A stretch of DNA of 13,771 nt from Pseudomonadota bacterium (GTDB lineage: Bacteria > Pseudomonadota > Gammaproteobacteria > Xanthomonadales > Rhodanobacteraceae). This document shows, piece after piece, positions 6,710 through 13,771 of this stretch (positions within the stretch are counted from its first letter, which is position 1; the number at the start of each line of letters is the position of its first letter). The notes under the pieces are model-generated. The model ran no database searches and had not been told where the DNA came from. It saw nothing but the letters and a program-made list of their open reading frames with translations. The position numbers and the translations under genes are program-made. Where the stretch lies: NCBI GenBank assembly GCA_021783385.1, contig JAJXTX010000024.1, positions 6,334 through 20,104 on the forward strand. The letters are read 5' to 3'.

Positions 6710-6738
6710 TGGCGGCTGCGCGTCTAAGCCACTACAAT
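6710..6738 (+). promoter_or_regulatory. Candidate acpP promoter
   Basis: A strong -10 hexamer TACAAT (6733-6738) lies 69 bases before the acpP ATG. The -35 at 17-bp spacing, TGGCGG (6710-6715), is weak. A second -10-like GACAAT (6651-6656) lies further upstream, also without a good -35. A separate acpP promoter is expected because ACP is needed in large excess over the enzymes. Confidence 0.45.
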
Positions 6739-6741
6739 GCC

Positions 6742-6767
6742 GCCGGCCTTGGCCGGCAACCGCCGGC
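6742..6767. repeat. Three GCCGGC palindromes at 10-base spacing upstream of acpP
   Basis: GCCGGC occurs at 6742-6747, 6752-6757 and 6762-6767, exactly one helical turn apart and just downstream of the TACAAT -10. Adjacent copies can form hairpins: GCCGGCC with GGCCGGC across TT, or copies two and three around AACC. They could be an operator-like array or a structured 5' leader. Chance in GC-rich DNA is not excluded. Confidence 0.5.
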
Positions 6768-6807
6768 GCAGACTCACAACTATTACTCCTTGAGAGGTAT
6801 GGGCAAC

Positions 6808-7047
6808 ATGAGCACCATCGAAGAGCGCGTCAAGAAAATCGTCATCGAGCAGCTGGGCGTGAAAGAGGATGAAGTCACAGCGAATGCTTCGTTCGTGGAC
6901 GATCTGGGCGCCGATTCGCTCGATACGGTGGAGCTGGTGATGGCGCTCGAGGAAGAGTTCGAGACCGAGATTCCGGACGAAGACGCCGAGAAGATCACCA
7001 CCGTGCAGCAGGCCGTCGACTACATCAAGGCGCACTCGAAGGACTGA
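6808..7047 (+). CDS. acpP: Acyl carrier protein
   Basis: A 79-residue acidic carrier protein that holds growing acyl chains on a 4'-phosphopantetheine arm. The attachment site is Ser37 in [18 protein letters not shown], the canonical helix II sequence. The N-terminus [18 protein letters not shown] is nearly that of E. coli AcpP. ATG 6808 is preferred over the in-frame ATG 6799 because GAGAGG (6792-6797) sits ten bases before 6808 but only one base before 6799. A longer frame starting at 6709 would run through the promoter region and is not ACP-like. An intrinsic terminator follows, consistent with a separate abundant acpP message. Confidence 0.98.
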   Translation: MSTIEERVKKIVIEQLGVKEDEVTANASFVDDLGADSLDTVELVMALEEEFETEIPDEDAEKITTVQQAVDYIKAHSKD

Positions 7048-7118
7048 TCCTGCCGCATCCGATCGGCGCTGGCCGAGGCATTGCATGCCGCCGACCACCC
7101 TGCCGATCCTGTCGAACG

Positions 7119-7146
7119 CTGCGCCGACCTGGCGCAGTTTTCGTTT
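7119..7146 (+). terminator. Intrinsic terminator after acpP
   Basis: CTGCGCC (7119-7125) pairs perfectly with GGCGCAG (7131-7137) around GACCT, followed by TTTTCGTTT (7138-7146). It lies 71 bases after the acpP stop and 136 bases before fabF, so fabF needs readthrough or its own promoter. No good -35/-10 pair for fabF was found between it and the fabF start. Confidence 0.75.
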
Positions 7147-7213
7147 CTGCATTTTGCAACGTCCGACCCCGTATGGTGCACAGAAAGCGCGCCTTCACCG
7201 AGCGGATGACGTG

Positions 7214-7253
7214 TCCGCGGCCGCTGCCGCGGAGCACCTGCCGACAGCGGCAG
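7214..7253 (+). other. Two adjacent hairpins in the fabF leader
   Basis: TCCGCGG (7214-7220) pairs with CCGCGGA (7227-7233) around CCGCTG, and CTGCCG (7238-7243) pairs with CGGCAG (7248-7253) around ACAG. The loop of the first, CCGCTG, can instead pair with CAGCGG (7245-7250) in the second, so the two folds could compete. They end 15 bases before the fabF ribosome-binding site. Role unknown. Confidence 0.4.
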
Positions 7254-7281
7254 TTTCACGGAATCACGAAGGAAGACCAGC

Positions 7282-8520
7282 ATGAGCAAGCGACGCGTGG
7301 TAGTGACCGGCATGGGCATCATTTCGCCGGTTGGCAACGACCTCGGCACCGCCTGGGATAATGTCATGAAGGGCGTCAGCGGCATCGGTCCGGTGACCCA
7401 CTTCGATACCACGGCCTATGCCACGCGCATTGCCGGGCAGGTCAGCGGTTTTGATCCAGCCCAGTGGATGCCGGCCAAGGACGTGAAGAAGATGGACCCG
7501 TTCATCCATTACGGTGTTGCCGCGGGCACTCAGGCCTTGCGCGACTCCGGGCTGGAAGTGACCGAAGCGAACGCGCCGCGCATCGGCGTGGCGGTCGGCG
7601 CCGGCATCGGCGGCCTGTACACCATCGAGGCAACCACGCTGGAGCTGGCTGCGAAGGGGCCGCGCCGCGTGTCGCCGTTCTACGTGCCCAGCTCGATCAT
7701 CAACATGGTGTCGGGCCAGCTGTCGATCATGTTTGGCCTGAAGGGGCCGAACATCGCCTGCGTCACCGCCTGCACCACCGCCACCCACAACATCGGGTTG
7801 GCCGCGCGGATGATCCAGTACGGCGACGCCGACGCAATGATTGCCGGCGGCACCGAATTCGCCACCACCGGCACCGCGATGGCCGGCTTCTGCTCGGCCA
7901 AGGCAATGTCCACCCGCAACGACGAGCCGACTCTGGCGAGCCGTCCGTGGGACAAGGACCGCGACGGCTTCGTGCTGTCCGATGGCGCCGGCGTGCTGAT
8001 GCTGGAAGAGTACGAACATGCCAGGGCGCGCGGCGCGCGCATCTACGCGGAGCTGGCCGGCTTCGGCATGAGCGGTGACGCGTTCCACATGACCGCGCCC
8101 AGCGAGGGTGGCGAGGGCGCTGCGCGCTGCATGCAGAACGCCTTGCGCGATGCGCATCTCAACCCGTCCGAAGTGCAGTACGTCAACGCCCACGGCACCT
8201 CCACCCCGATGGGTGACGTGGGCGAAGTGATGGCCGCCAAGGCGGTGTTCGGCGCGCATGCCTACCAGCTGGCGATGAGCTCGACCAAATCGACCACCGG
8301 CCACCTGCTGGGCGCGGCCGGCGGCGTCGAGGCGATCTTCACGATACTGGCGCTGCGCGACCAGGTGCTGCCGCCGACCATCAACCTGGACGAGCCCGGC
8401 GAAGGCTGCGATCTGGATTTCGTGCCGCACACGGCGCGCGCAGCGAAGTTCGACGTGGCGATCTCCAACTCGTTCGGTTTCGGCGGCACCAACGGCACGC
8501 TGGCATTCCGCCGCGTCTGA
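7282..8520 (+). CDS. fabF: Beta-ketoacyl-ACP synthase II
   Basis: FabF performs the elongation condensations of malonyl-ACP with acyl-ACP and in many bacteria controls temperature-dependent unsaturated chain length. The 412-residue protein has the KAS triad Cys164 in [12 protein letters not shown], His304 in NAHGTST and His341 in TGHLLGAAG, plus the conserved Lys336 and the C-terminal [16 protein letters not shown]. Length and numbering match E. coli FabF within one residue. The segment after the nucleophile reads TTATH where E. coli has TSGVH, a modest variation. A strong Shine-Dalgarno AAGGAAG (7269-7275) lies six bases before ATG. It follows the acpP terminator and heads a packed gene series, with pabB starting two bases after its stop. 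Confidence 0.98.
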   Translation: MSKRRVVVTGMGIISPVGNDLGTAWDNVMKGVSGIGPVTHFDTTAYATRIAGQVSGFDPAQWMPAKDVKKMDPFIHYGVAAGTQALRDSGLEVTEANAPRIGVAVGAGIGGLYTIEATTLELAAKGPRRVSPFYVPSSIINMVSGQLSIMFGLKGPNIACVTACTTATHNIGLAARMIQYGDADAMIAGGTEFATTGTAMAGFCSAKAMSTRNDEPTLASRPWDKDRDGFVLSDGAGVLMLEEYEHARARGARIYAELAGFGMSGDAFHMTAPSEGGEGAARCMQNALRDAHLNPSEVQYVNAHGTSTPMGDVGEVMAAKAVFGAHAYQLAMSSTKSTTGHLLGAAGGVEAIFTILALRDQVLPPTINLDEPGEGCDLDFVPHTARAAKFDVAISNSFGFGGTNGTLAFRRV

Positions 8521-8522
8521 GC

Positions 8523-9872
8523 GTGCACTGCCATCGCCGCGTACTGCCTGGTCGGCGCGACCTGCTCGCGCCGGCCGCGGCGTTTCCGCAGCGCTATCCG
8601 TGCCTGCTGGAGAGCGCGTTGCGCGGTACCGCGCAATCGCGCTACGACATCCTGTTCGCGTTTCCGCGCGAATCGCTGACGCTGACCGCCGATGGCTGCC
8701 TGCAGGATGCTGCGGGACAGAGGCGGAACGGCCGCTTCCTCGCTGCGCTGGACGCTGCGTGGCAGGCCGAACGGCTGCTGCCGACGGATGACGGGCTGCC
8801 GTTTCACGGCGGCTGGGTGTTGCTGCTGGCTTACGAGCTGGCCGGCGAGATCGAGCCACGGCTGCAGCTGCAGCGGCCGGCGATGCTGCCGGTGGCGCTG
8901 GCGCTGCGCTGTCCGGCGGCGGTGATCGTCGACCACGCGCGCGACTGCACCATCCTGCTGGCCGAAGCCGGCGCGGAAGCCCTGCTCGATCAGCTGCAGG
9001 CGGACCTGACCGTCGCTGCACCGCTGCCGCCGCTGCCGCTGCCGCAGGCATGCCAGGAAGATGCGCCGGCGCGCTTCCTCGACGGCGTGGCGTGCATCCA
9101 CGGGCATCTGCAGGCGGGCGACATCTTCCAGGTGAATCTGTCGCGCGAGTGGCGCGTCAGCTTCGATCAGCCGCCCACGCCGGCATCGCTGCATGCCGCG
9201 CTGCGCCGGGCCAATCCGGCACCGTTCGCCGGGCTGCTGCAGCAGCCCGGCTGGGCCGTGGTCAGCTCCTCGCCGGAGCGGCTGGTCGAGGTGCGTCGCG
9301 GCGTGGCGCAGACCCGCCCGATCGCCGGCACGCGCGCGCGGCTGCCCGGCGACGACGAGCCGGGGCGCATCCGCGAGCTGCGCGCGCACCCGAAGGAGCG
9401 CGCCGAGCACGTGATGCTGATCGACCTGGAACGCAATGACCTCGGCCGCGTCTGCGTGCCCGGTACGGTCGCGGTCGACGAGCTGATGGTGGTGGAGAGT
9501 TACGCCCACGTGCACCACCTGGTTTCCAATGTATGCGGGCGTCTGCGTGCCGAGGTGACCCCGGGCGAAGTGATCGCCGCCACCTTCCCCGGCGGTACCA
9601 TCACCGGCTGTCCCAAGGTGCGCTGCATGGAAATCATCGCGGCCCTGGAAGACGCCCCGCGCGGCGCTTATACCGGCGCCCTTGGCTACCTCGATCGCAA
9701 CGGAGACCTCGACTTGAACATCCTGATCCGCACGTTGACCCAGGTCGGCCGTGCAGTGAGCCTGCGCGCCGGCGCCGGCATCGTCGCCGATTCGGTGGCG
9801 CAGGACGAACTGGACGAGACCCGCGCCAAGGCGCGCGGGCTGCTGCGCGCGCTGGGAGTCAGCGGCGCATGA
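8523..9872 (+). CDS. pabB: Aminodeoxychorismate synthase component I (chorismate-binding)
   Basis: A 449-residue chorismate-utilising enzyme, expected to aminate chorismate to 4-amino-4-deoxychorismate for folate synthesis, with ammonia from a separate PabA/TrpG subunit not in this window. Motifs are GDIFQVNLS (199-207), SSSPERL (248-254), PIAGTRARL (266-274), HVMLIDLERNDLGRV (296-310), FPGGTITGCPKVR (355-367) and AGAGIVADS (416-424). The PIAGT motif has Ala268, where E. coli PabB has the reactive Lys of PIKGT, so this is the Ala-type active site also found in anthranilate synthase. Assignment to PabB rests on the FPGGTITGCPKVR region and on the overlap with pabC. Start GTG 8523 lies two bases after the fabF stop; the length equals that of E. 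coli PabB (453). The stop overlaps pabC (ATGA). Confidence 0.9.
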   Translation: MHCHRRVLPGRRDLLAPAAAFPQRYPCLLESALRGTAQSRYDILFAFPRESLTLTADGCLQDAAGQRRNGRFLAALDAAWQAERLLPTDDGLPFHGGWVLLLAYELAGEIEPRLQLQRPAMLPVALALRCPAAVIVDHARDCTILLAEAGAEALLDQLQADLTVAAPLPPLPLPQACQEDAPARFLDGVACIHGHLQAGDIFQVNLSREWRVSFDQPPTPASLHAALRRANPAPFAGLLQQPGWAVVSSSPERLVEVRRGVAQTRPIAGTRARLPGDDEPGRIRELRAHPKERAEHVMLIDLERNDLGRVCVPGTVAVDELMVVESYAHVHHLVSNVCGRLRAEVTPGEVIAATFPGGTITGCPKVRCMEIIAALEDAPRGAYTGALGYLDRNGDLDLNILIRTLTQVGRAVSLRAGAGIVADSVAQDELDETRAKARGLLRALGVSGA

Positions 9873-10696
9873 CCGCGCGCATCCGGGTGAACGGCATTGC
9901 CGGCGACACGGTGTCGGCGCTGGACCGCGGGCTGGCCTACGGCGATGGCCTGTTTGAGAGCGTTCGTCTGGTTGGCGCCAGCGCGCCGTTGTGGTCGCGC
10001 CACGCGCGGCGGCTGACGACCGACTGCCGCCGCCTGGGCCTGCCGGTACCGGACACCGCGCAGTTGTGGCGCGAGGCGCGTGCCGTCAGCGAGGGCCTGC
10101 CGGAAGCGGTAGTACGCATCAGCCTGACCCGCGGCGTTGGCGCGCGCGGCTATGCGCCGCCGGCGTCCCCGCAGGTCACGCGCGTGGTGGCTGCGTTCGC
10201 GCCTCCGCCGCTGCCCCCGGACCTGCATGCGCGCGGCGTGGCCATGCGCGTATGCGACATGCGCCTGGCAGAGCAGCCGCGACTGGCCGGCATCAAGCAC
10301 CTGAATCGGCTCGAACAGGTGCTGGCGCGCGCCGAATGGAGCGATCCGGCGATTGCCGAGGGCGTGTTGTGCGATACCCACGGGCGGGTGATTTCGGCGA
10401 CCATGGCCAACCTGTTCGCGGTGGTCGACGGCGTGCTGCTGACGCCGCCGCTGGATCGCTGTGGCGTGGCCGGCGTGGCGCGTGCCGAAGTGCTGGCAGC
10501 ACACCCGGCAGCGCAGCTGCGCGAGCTGACGCTGGACGCGCTGAAGTCGGCCAGCGAGATTTTTCTGAGTTCGAGCGTGCGCGGCATCGTGCCGGTGCAC
10601 ACGCTGGACGAGCGGGCCTACGCCGTCGGCACGCTGACGCGCCAGCTGCAGCAACACTGGCGCACACTGGGGTTTTCGATGGAGCACGCTGAATGA
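9869..10696 (+). CDS. pabC: Aminodeoxychorismate lyase (PLP fold type IV)
   Basis: PabC removes pyruvate from aminodeoxychorismate to give p-aminobenzoate. The 275-residue product has DRGLAYGDGLFES (19-31), the pyridoxal-phosphate lysine Lys143 in AGIKHLNRLEQVLARAEW (140-157, very close to E. coli), and ANLFAVVDGVLLTPPLDRCGVAG (180-202). One position is unusual: fold-type IV enzymes place a Glu that contacts the cofactor ring nitrogen five residues before NLF (VTECCAANLF in E. coli PabC), but here the segment is VISATMANLF, with Ser176. The rest looks intact. It overlaps pabB (ATGA) and mltG (ATGA); GGAG lies 11 bases before its ATG. PabC is the best call from context; another fold-IV aminotransferase is possible. 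Confidence 0.9.
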   Translation: MTARIRVNGIAGDTVSALDRGLAYGDGLFESVRLVGASAPLWSRHARRLTTDCRRLGLPVPDTAQLWREARAVSEGLPEAVVRISLTRGVGARGYAPPASPQVTRVVAAFAPPPLPPDLHARGVAMRVCDMRLAEQPRLAGIKHLNRLEQVLARAEWSDPAIAEGVLCDTHGRVISATMANLFAVVDGVLLTPPLDRCGVAGVARAEVLAAHPAAQLRELTLDALKSASEIFLSSSVRGIVPVHTLDERAYAVGTLTRQLQQHWRTLGFSMEHAE

Positions 10697-11730
10697 GCCG
10701 CACGACGATCCGGGGCCGCCTGCTGCCGCGCCTGCTGGCACTGCTCGCGCTGCTGGCGATCGGCGGCGCACTGCTGGTCGGCTGGCGCGACTTCAGCCGC
10801 TTCAGCGCCGCGCCGCTGCAGGTCGCCAGCGCGGGCGAGAGCATCGACATCGCACGCGGCAGCAGCTTCAAGGGCATCGTTGACGAGCTGCGCCAGCGCG
10901 GCCTGAGCACCGCCAGCCCGCTGTACTGGCGTCTGCTGGCCGAGCAGATGCGGGTGGCCGGCAAGCTGCACGCGGGCGAATACGCGCTGCCACCCGGCAT
11001 CACCCCGCGCCAGCTGCTGATCAACATGGCCACCGGCAAGGTGCTGCAGCACGACTTCACCATCGTCGACGGCTGGACCTTTGCCGAGCTGCGCCAGGCG
11101 CTGGCCCGGGCCGACAAGCTTAAGCACGACAGCGCCGGGCTCGACGACGCCACCATCATGCAGCGCATCGGCGCGCCCGGCGAGGCGCCGGAAGGGCGCT
11201 TCCTGCCGGAGACCTATGCCTACGTCAAGGGCGACAGCGATCTGGACATCCTCAAACGCGCGCACGCCGCGATGGACAAGATGCTGGCCACGCTGTGGCC
11301 TGGCCGCGACAAGGATCTGCCGCTGGCCACGCCGTACGACGCGCTGATCCTCGCCTCGATCGTGGAAAAGGAAACCGGCCGTGCCGACGAGCGCGCGCGG
11401 ATCGCCGGCGTGTTCGTTCGTCGCCTCGAGGATCACATGCTGCTGCAGACCGACCCCAGCGTGATCTACGGCATGGGCGCCAGCTACACCGGCAGCATCC
11501 ACAAGAGCGATCTCACCACCGACACGCCGTACAATACCTATACCCGGCCGGGCCTGCCGCCGACACCGATCGCGATGCCGGGCAAGCCGGCGCTGCTCGC
11601 GGCACTGCATCCGGCGCCGGGCAAGTCGCTGTACTTCGTGGCGCGCGGCGATGGCCGGCACGTGTTCGCCGATACGCTGGAAGAACACAACCGCAACGTC
11701 GACTGCTATCAGCGGAAGCATTGCCCATGA
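10693..11730 (+). CDS. mltG: Endolytic murein transglycosylase MltG
   Basis: MltG (YceG) cleaves nascent glycan strands at the inner membrane and so acts as a terminator of peptidoglycan polymerisation. The 345-residue protein has one N-terminal membrane helix (about 10-30), a LysM-like segment (about 45-120) with a GEYALPPG turn, and the YceG catalytic domain. The catalytic Glu is Glu225 in ASIVEKETG (221-229), followed by LQTDPSVIYGMG (251-262) and YNTYTRPGLPPTPI (280-293), all closely matching E. coli. Start and stop both overlap neighbours with ATGA junctions (pabC before, tmk after). It sits in its usual place between pabC and tmk. Confidence 0.96.
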   Translation: MSRTTIRGRLLPRLLALLALLAIGGALLVGWRDFSRFSAAPLQVASAGESIDIARGSSFKGIVDELRQRGLSTASPLYWRLLAEQMRVAGKLHAGEYALPPGITPRQLLINMATGKVLQHDFTIVDGWTFAELRQALARADKLKHDSAGLDDATIMQRIGAPGEAPEGRFLPETYAYVKGDSDLDILKRAHAAMDKMLATLWPGRDKDLPLATPYDALILASIVEKETGRADERARIAGVFVRRLEDHMLLQTDPSVIYGMGASYTGSIHKSDLTTDTPYNTYTRPGLPPTPIAMPGKPALLAALHPAPGKSLYFVARGDGRHVFADTLEEHNRNVDCYQRKHCP

Positions 11731-12386
11731 GCGCCTCGCCAGCCAGCGCACCGCGCGGACGTTTCATCAGCCTCGAAGGCGGTGAGGGGGCGGGCAAGAG
11801 CACCCTGCTGGCCGGCCTGCGCGAGTTCATCGGACAGCACGGCATCGCGCTGGTGCAGGCGCGCGAACCCGGTGGCACGCCGCTGGGCGAGGCGGTGCGC
11901 GCCATCGTGCTCGACCCGGCCGAGCGCGCGCTGTGTGCCGAGGCCGAGCTGCTGCTGATGTTCGCCTCGCGAGCGCAGCTGGTGCGCACGGTGATCGAAC
12001 CGGCCCTGCGCGCGGGCCAGTGGGTGTTGTGCGATCGCTTTGCCGATGCCAGCTACGCCTACCAGGGCGGCGGCCGTGGCCAGCCGGAATCCCGCATCGC
12101 CGAGCTCGAACGCTGGGCCTGCGCCGGGCTGAAGCCCGAGCTGACCCTGCTGCTCGACCTGCCGGTGGCGACCGGGCGCGCGCGCGCCGCCGGCCGCGGC
12201 GACGCCGACCGCATTGAGACCGAGACCGACGCCTTTTTCGAGCGCGTGCGCGCCTGCTACCGTGCGCGCGCGGCGGCCGAGCCGGCGCGCTTCCGGGTGA
12301 TCGACGCCAGCCAGTCGCCGGCAGCCGTGCTGCAGGCGGCATGCGCGGCGCTGGCCGAGCTGTTCGTCGCGGGGGCGCCGTCGTGA
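11727..12386 (+). CDS. tmk: Thymidylate kinase
   Basis: Tmk phosphorylates dTMP to dTDP, an essential step to dTTP. The 219-residue protein has the P-loop GGEGAGKST (18-26), the substrate motif REPGGTPLGE (46-55), the DRF motif (103-105) within CDRFADASYAYQGGGRG, and an arginine-containing LID region RAAGRGDADRIE (153-164), the arrangement of the E. coli-type enzyme. Start ATG 11727 overlaps the mltG stop (ATGA), and its own stop overlaps the GTG start of holB (GTGA), so expression of the three is probably coupled. It is slightly longer at the N-terminus than E. coli Tmk (213). Confidence 0.97.
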   Translation: MSASPASAPRGRFISLEGGEGAGKSTLLAGLREFIGQHGIALVQAREPGGTPLGEAVRAIVLDPAERALCAEAELLLMFASRAQLVRTVIEPALRAGQWVLCDRFADASYAYQGGGRGQPESRIAELERWACAGLKPELTLLLDLPVATGRARAAGRGDADRIETETDAFFERVRACYRARAAAEPARFRVIDASQSPAAVLQAACAALAELFVAGAPS

Positions 12387-13318
12387 CCGTGCTGCCGTGG
12401 CACGCCGAACACTGGGTGCGGCTGCAGGCCCGCCGCCAGCGCGATGCGATGCCGCACGCGCTGCTGCTGTGCGGTCCGGCCGGCCTCGGCAAGCGCGCGT
12501 TCGCGCAGCGCTTCGTGCATGGCCTGCTGTGCGAACGCGCCGCGCAGGGCGAGCCCTGCGGCGTCTGCCGCAGCTGCCAGCTGCTGGCCGCGGGCAGCCA
12601 TCCCGATCTCGTCGGCCTGACCTTTGGCCTGCGCAAGGACGGCGTGCAGCGCAGTGAGATCGTGGTCGAGCAGATCCGCGAGCTGTCGGCGCGGCTGGCC
12701 ATGAGCAGCCAGTTTGGCGGCTGGCAGGTGGCGCTGATCGACCCGGCCGACGCGATGAATGGCGCGGCCGCCAACGCGCTGCTGAAAACGCTGGAGGAAC
12801 CCTCCGCGCAGACCGTGCTGATCCTGCTGGCAGACGCGCCGTGGCGGCTGGCGCAGACCATCCGCAGCCGCTGCCAGCGGATCGAGTTCCAGCTGCCGCC
12901 GGCCGACGCGGCGCTGGCCTGGCTGCAGGCCGAGGGCGTCGTCGAGGCTGATGCCGCGCTCGCGGCTGCTGGCGGCAATCCGGGACTGGCGCGCGACTGG
13001 GCGCAGCAGGGCGCGCTCGAGCGCCGCCGCGAGGTGCGCAAGGATCTGGCTGCACTCGCCGCCGGCCGCGGCCAGCCGCAGGAAGTCGTCAAGCGCTGGC
13101 TGGACAGCGAACCGTCGCAGCGGCTGTGGTTTGCCGCGCAGGCGGCCGCGGATGAATTGAAGGCGCGAGCGGTGGCTGCCAGCGGGCCGCTGGCCAGCGC
13201 GTTGGACGCCGAGGCGCTGGATGCGTGGTACGGCGCCGCCAACCGTACGCGCGAGAGCCTGCGCGGCCCGCTGCGTGGTGACCTGCTGCTGCTTGCACTG
13301 CTGGCGCAGTGGCGTTGA
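12383..13318 (+). CDS. holB: DNA polymerase III delta' subunit
   Basis: HolB is the delta' subunit of the clamp loader that places the sliding clamp on primed DNA. The 311-residue protein (E. coli 334) has the zinc-binding cysteines Cys50, Cys59, Cys62 and Cys65 at the same positions as E. coli, the ALID segment (117-120), NALLKTLEEP (131-140) and the SRC motif (162-164) that supplies the arginine finger. The P-loop reads GPAGLGKR: glycines and lysine are kept but Ser/Thr is replaced by Arg, fitting a subunit that does not hydrolyse ATP. Start GTG 12383 gives the GTGA overlap with tmk; the frame stays open upstream to 12341, but that would overlap tmk by 46 bases. A PIG-L gene follows directly. 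Confidence 0.95.
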   Translation: MTVLPWHAEHWVRLQARRQRDAMPHALLLCGPAGLGKRAFAQRFVHGLLCERAAQGEPCGVCRSCQLLAAGSHPDLVGLTFGLRKDGVQRSEIVVEQIRELSARLAMSSQFGGWQVALIDPADAMNGAAANALLKTLEEPSAQTVLILLADAPWRLAQTIRSRCQRIEFQLPPADAALAWLQAEGVVEADAALAAAGGNPGLARDWAQQGALERRREVRKDLAALAAGRGQPQEVVKRWLDSEPSQRLWFAAQAAADELKARAVAASGPLASALDAEALDAWYGAANRTRESLRGPLRGDLLLLALLAQWR

Positions 13319-13320
13319 TC

Positions 13321-13771
13321 GTGGCGGCTGCAGCGCCCGTGTTGCCGGCCTTTTCCGCGCAGACGCGCCTGCTGGTGGTGGCACCGCATCCGGACGACGA
13401 GACCATCGCCACCGGCCTGCTGATCCAGCAGGTGCGCGCTGCCGGGGGTGAAGTGCGGGTGCTGCTGCTGACCGCTGGCGACAACAACCCGTGGCCGCAG
13501 CGCTGGCTGGAACGGCGGCTGCGGATTCGCGCCCGCGATCGCCTGCGCTGGGGCCGCCGGCGCCTGCTGGAAATGGAGCAGGCGCTGCAGCAACTCGGCG
13601 TGCCGGCGCAGGCCATGCGCACGCTCGGTTGGCCGGACCTGGGCGTGACCGACTGCCTGCTGCAGGCCGACCGCGCGCCGCTGGCGGCGCTGCGCACCGA
13701 GCTCGCGCGGTGCGCGCCCAACCTGATCGCCATCCCCGCGCTGGACGATCGTCACCCCGATCACGCGGCGG
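13321..13771 (+). CDS. PIG-L/LmbE family deacetylase, N-terminal part (cut by window edge)
   Basis: The visible 150 residues carry the zinc-binding motif PHPDDE (22-27) and the later DDRHPDHAA (142-150), the signature of PIG-L/LmbE N-acetylglucosaminyl deacetylases. By family knowledge His23, Asp26 and the second His of HPDH hold the zinc, and Asp25 is the general base. These enzymes remove N-acyl groups from sugars in glycolipids, mycothiol-type thiols or natural products; the substrate here cannot be told. Between the motifs lies an arginine-rich helical stretch (61-83). GTG 13321 starts two bases after the holB stop; TTG 13315, overlapping that stop, is an alternative. It is probably co-transcribed with holB. 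In many Xanthomonadales holB is followed by pilZ and tatD instead. Confidence 0.88.
   Translation, partial: MAAAAPVLPAFSAQTRLLVVAPHPDDETIATGLLIQQVRAAGGEVRVLLLTAGDNNPWPQRWLERRLRIRARDRLRWGRRRLLEMEQALQQLGVPAQAMRTLGWPDLGVTDCLLQADRAPLAALRTELARCAPNLIAIPALDDRHPDHAA

Noticed and set aside
6709..6807. N-terminal extension of acpP by 33 residues.
   Set aside because: It covers the promoter-like region and palindromes; the ACP N-terminus and Shine-Dalgarno fit ATG 6808.
7085..7285. A 66-residue plus-strand frame in the acpP-fabF gap whose stop overlaps the fabF ATG (ATGA).
   Set aside because: The overlap looks attractive, but the frame runs through the acpP terminator, has no ribosome-binding site and no protein-like pattern.
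7264..9051. A 595-residue open frame on the minus strand opposite fabF and pabB.
   Set aside because: It is a shadow of two conserved plus-strand genes with no recognisable domain and a skewed Ala/Arg composition.
8523..9872. Calling the chorismate enzyme TrpE because of its PIAGT motif.
   Set aside because: The overlap with pabC, the FPGGTITGCPKVR segment and the usual PabB length favour PabB. The Ala alone does not decide.
11827..13764. A 645-residue open frame on the minus strand opposite tmk, holB and the PIG-L gene.
   Set aside because: It is antisense to confident genes, Ser/Arg/Ala-rich and without motifs.
1..13771. Search by eye for tRNA or rRNA genes, CRISPR arrays, insertion sequences, phage genes or riboswitches.
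   Set aside because: None were seen: no regularly spaced direct repeats, no transposase motifs, no cloverleaf or known aptamer pattern. Protein-coding genes fill nearly the whole window.

Overview
The window is about two-thirds G+C and carries the conserved fatty-acid-synthesis and cell-growth cluster of Gammaproteobacteria. The variant here has rpmF directly followed by fabH, no plsX, and pabB between fabF and pabC. Together with a GTGGGAG-type REP sequence, this suggests a Xanthomonadales member, perhaps Rhodanobacteraceae (Rhodanobacter/Dyella-like). That placement is inferred from gene order and protein character, not from a search.

Minus strand, 1-2620: a small membrane-anchored protein of unknown function (2620-2168) overlaps the Maf/YceF nucleotide pyrophosphatase (2171-1572). 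After a 94-bp gap come a MoxR-type AAA+ ATPase (1477-536) and the start of a DUF58 membrane protein that runs off the left edge.

Plus strand, 2766-13771: yceD (DUF177) and rpmF (ribosomal L32) come first. A perfect-stem terminator follows, then fabH, a REP doublet, fabD, fabG, acpP, another terminator and fabF. From fabF onward the genes are packed with overlapping stop/start codons or 2-bp gaps: fabF, pabB, pabC, mltG, tmk, holB and a PIG-L deacetylase cut by the right edge.

Together the genes cover malonyl-ACP formation (FabD), chain initiation (FabH), elongation (FabF), ketoreduction (FabG) and the acyl carrier (AcpP). The rest supply p-aminobenzoate for folate (PabB, PabC), peptidoglycan strand termination (MltG), dTTP precursor (Tmk) and the clamp-loader delta' subunit (HolB). 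The coding content is ordinary housekeeping, and I see no defence system, phage, integron or CRISPR. The points of interest lie between genes and in active-site details: a REPIN-like doublet, a promoter placed so that yceD mRNA would be nearly leaderless, phased GCCGGC palindromes ahead of acpP, a PabC lacking the usual cofactor-anchoring Glu, the missing plsX, and a PIG-L gene directly after holB. No stretch longer than 300 bp lacks a gene.
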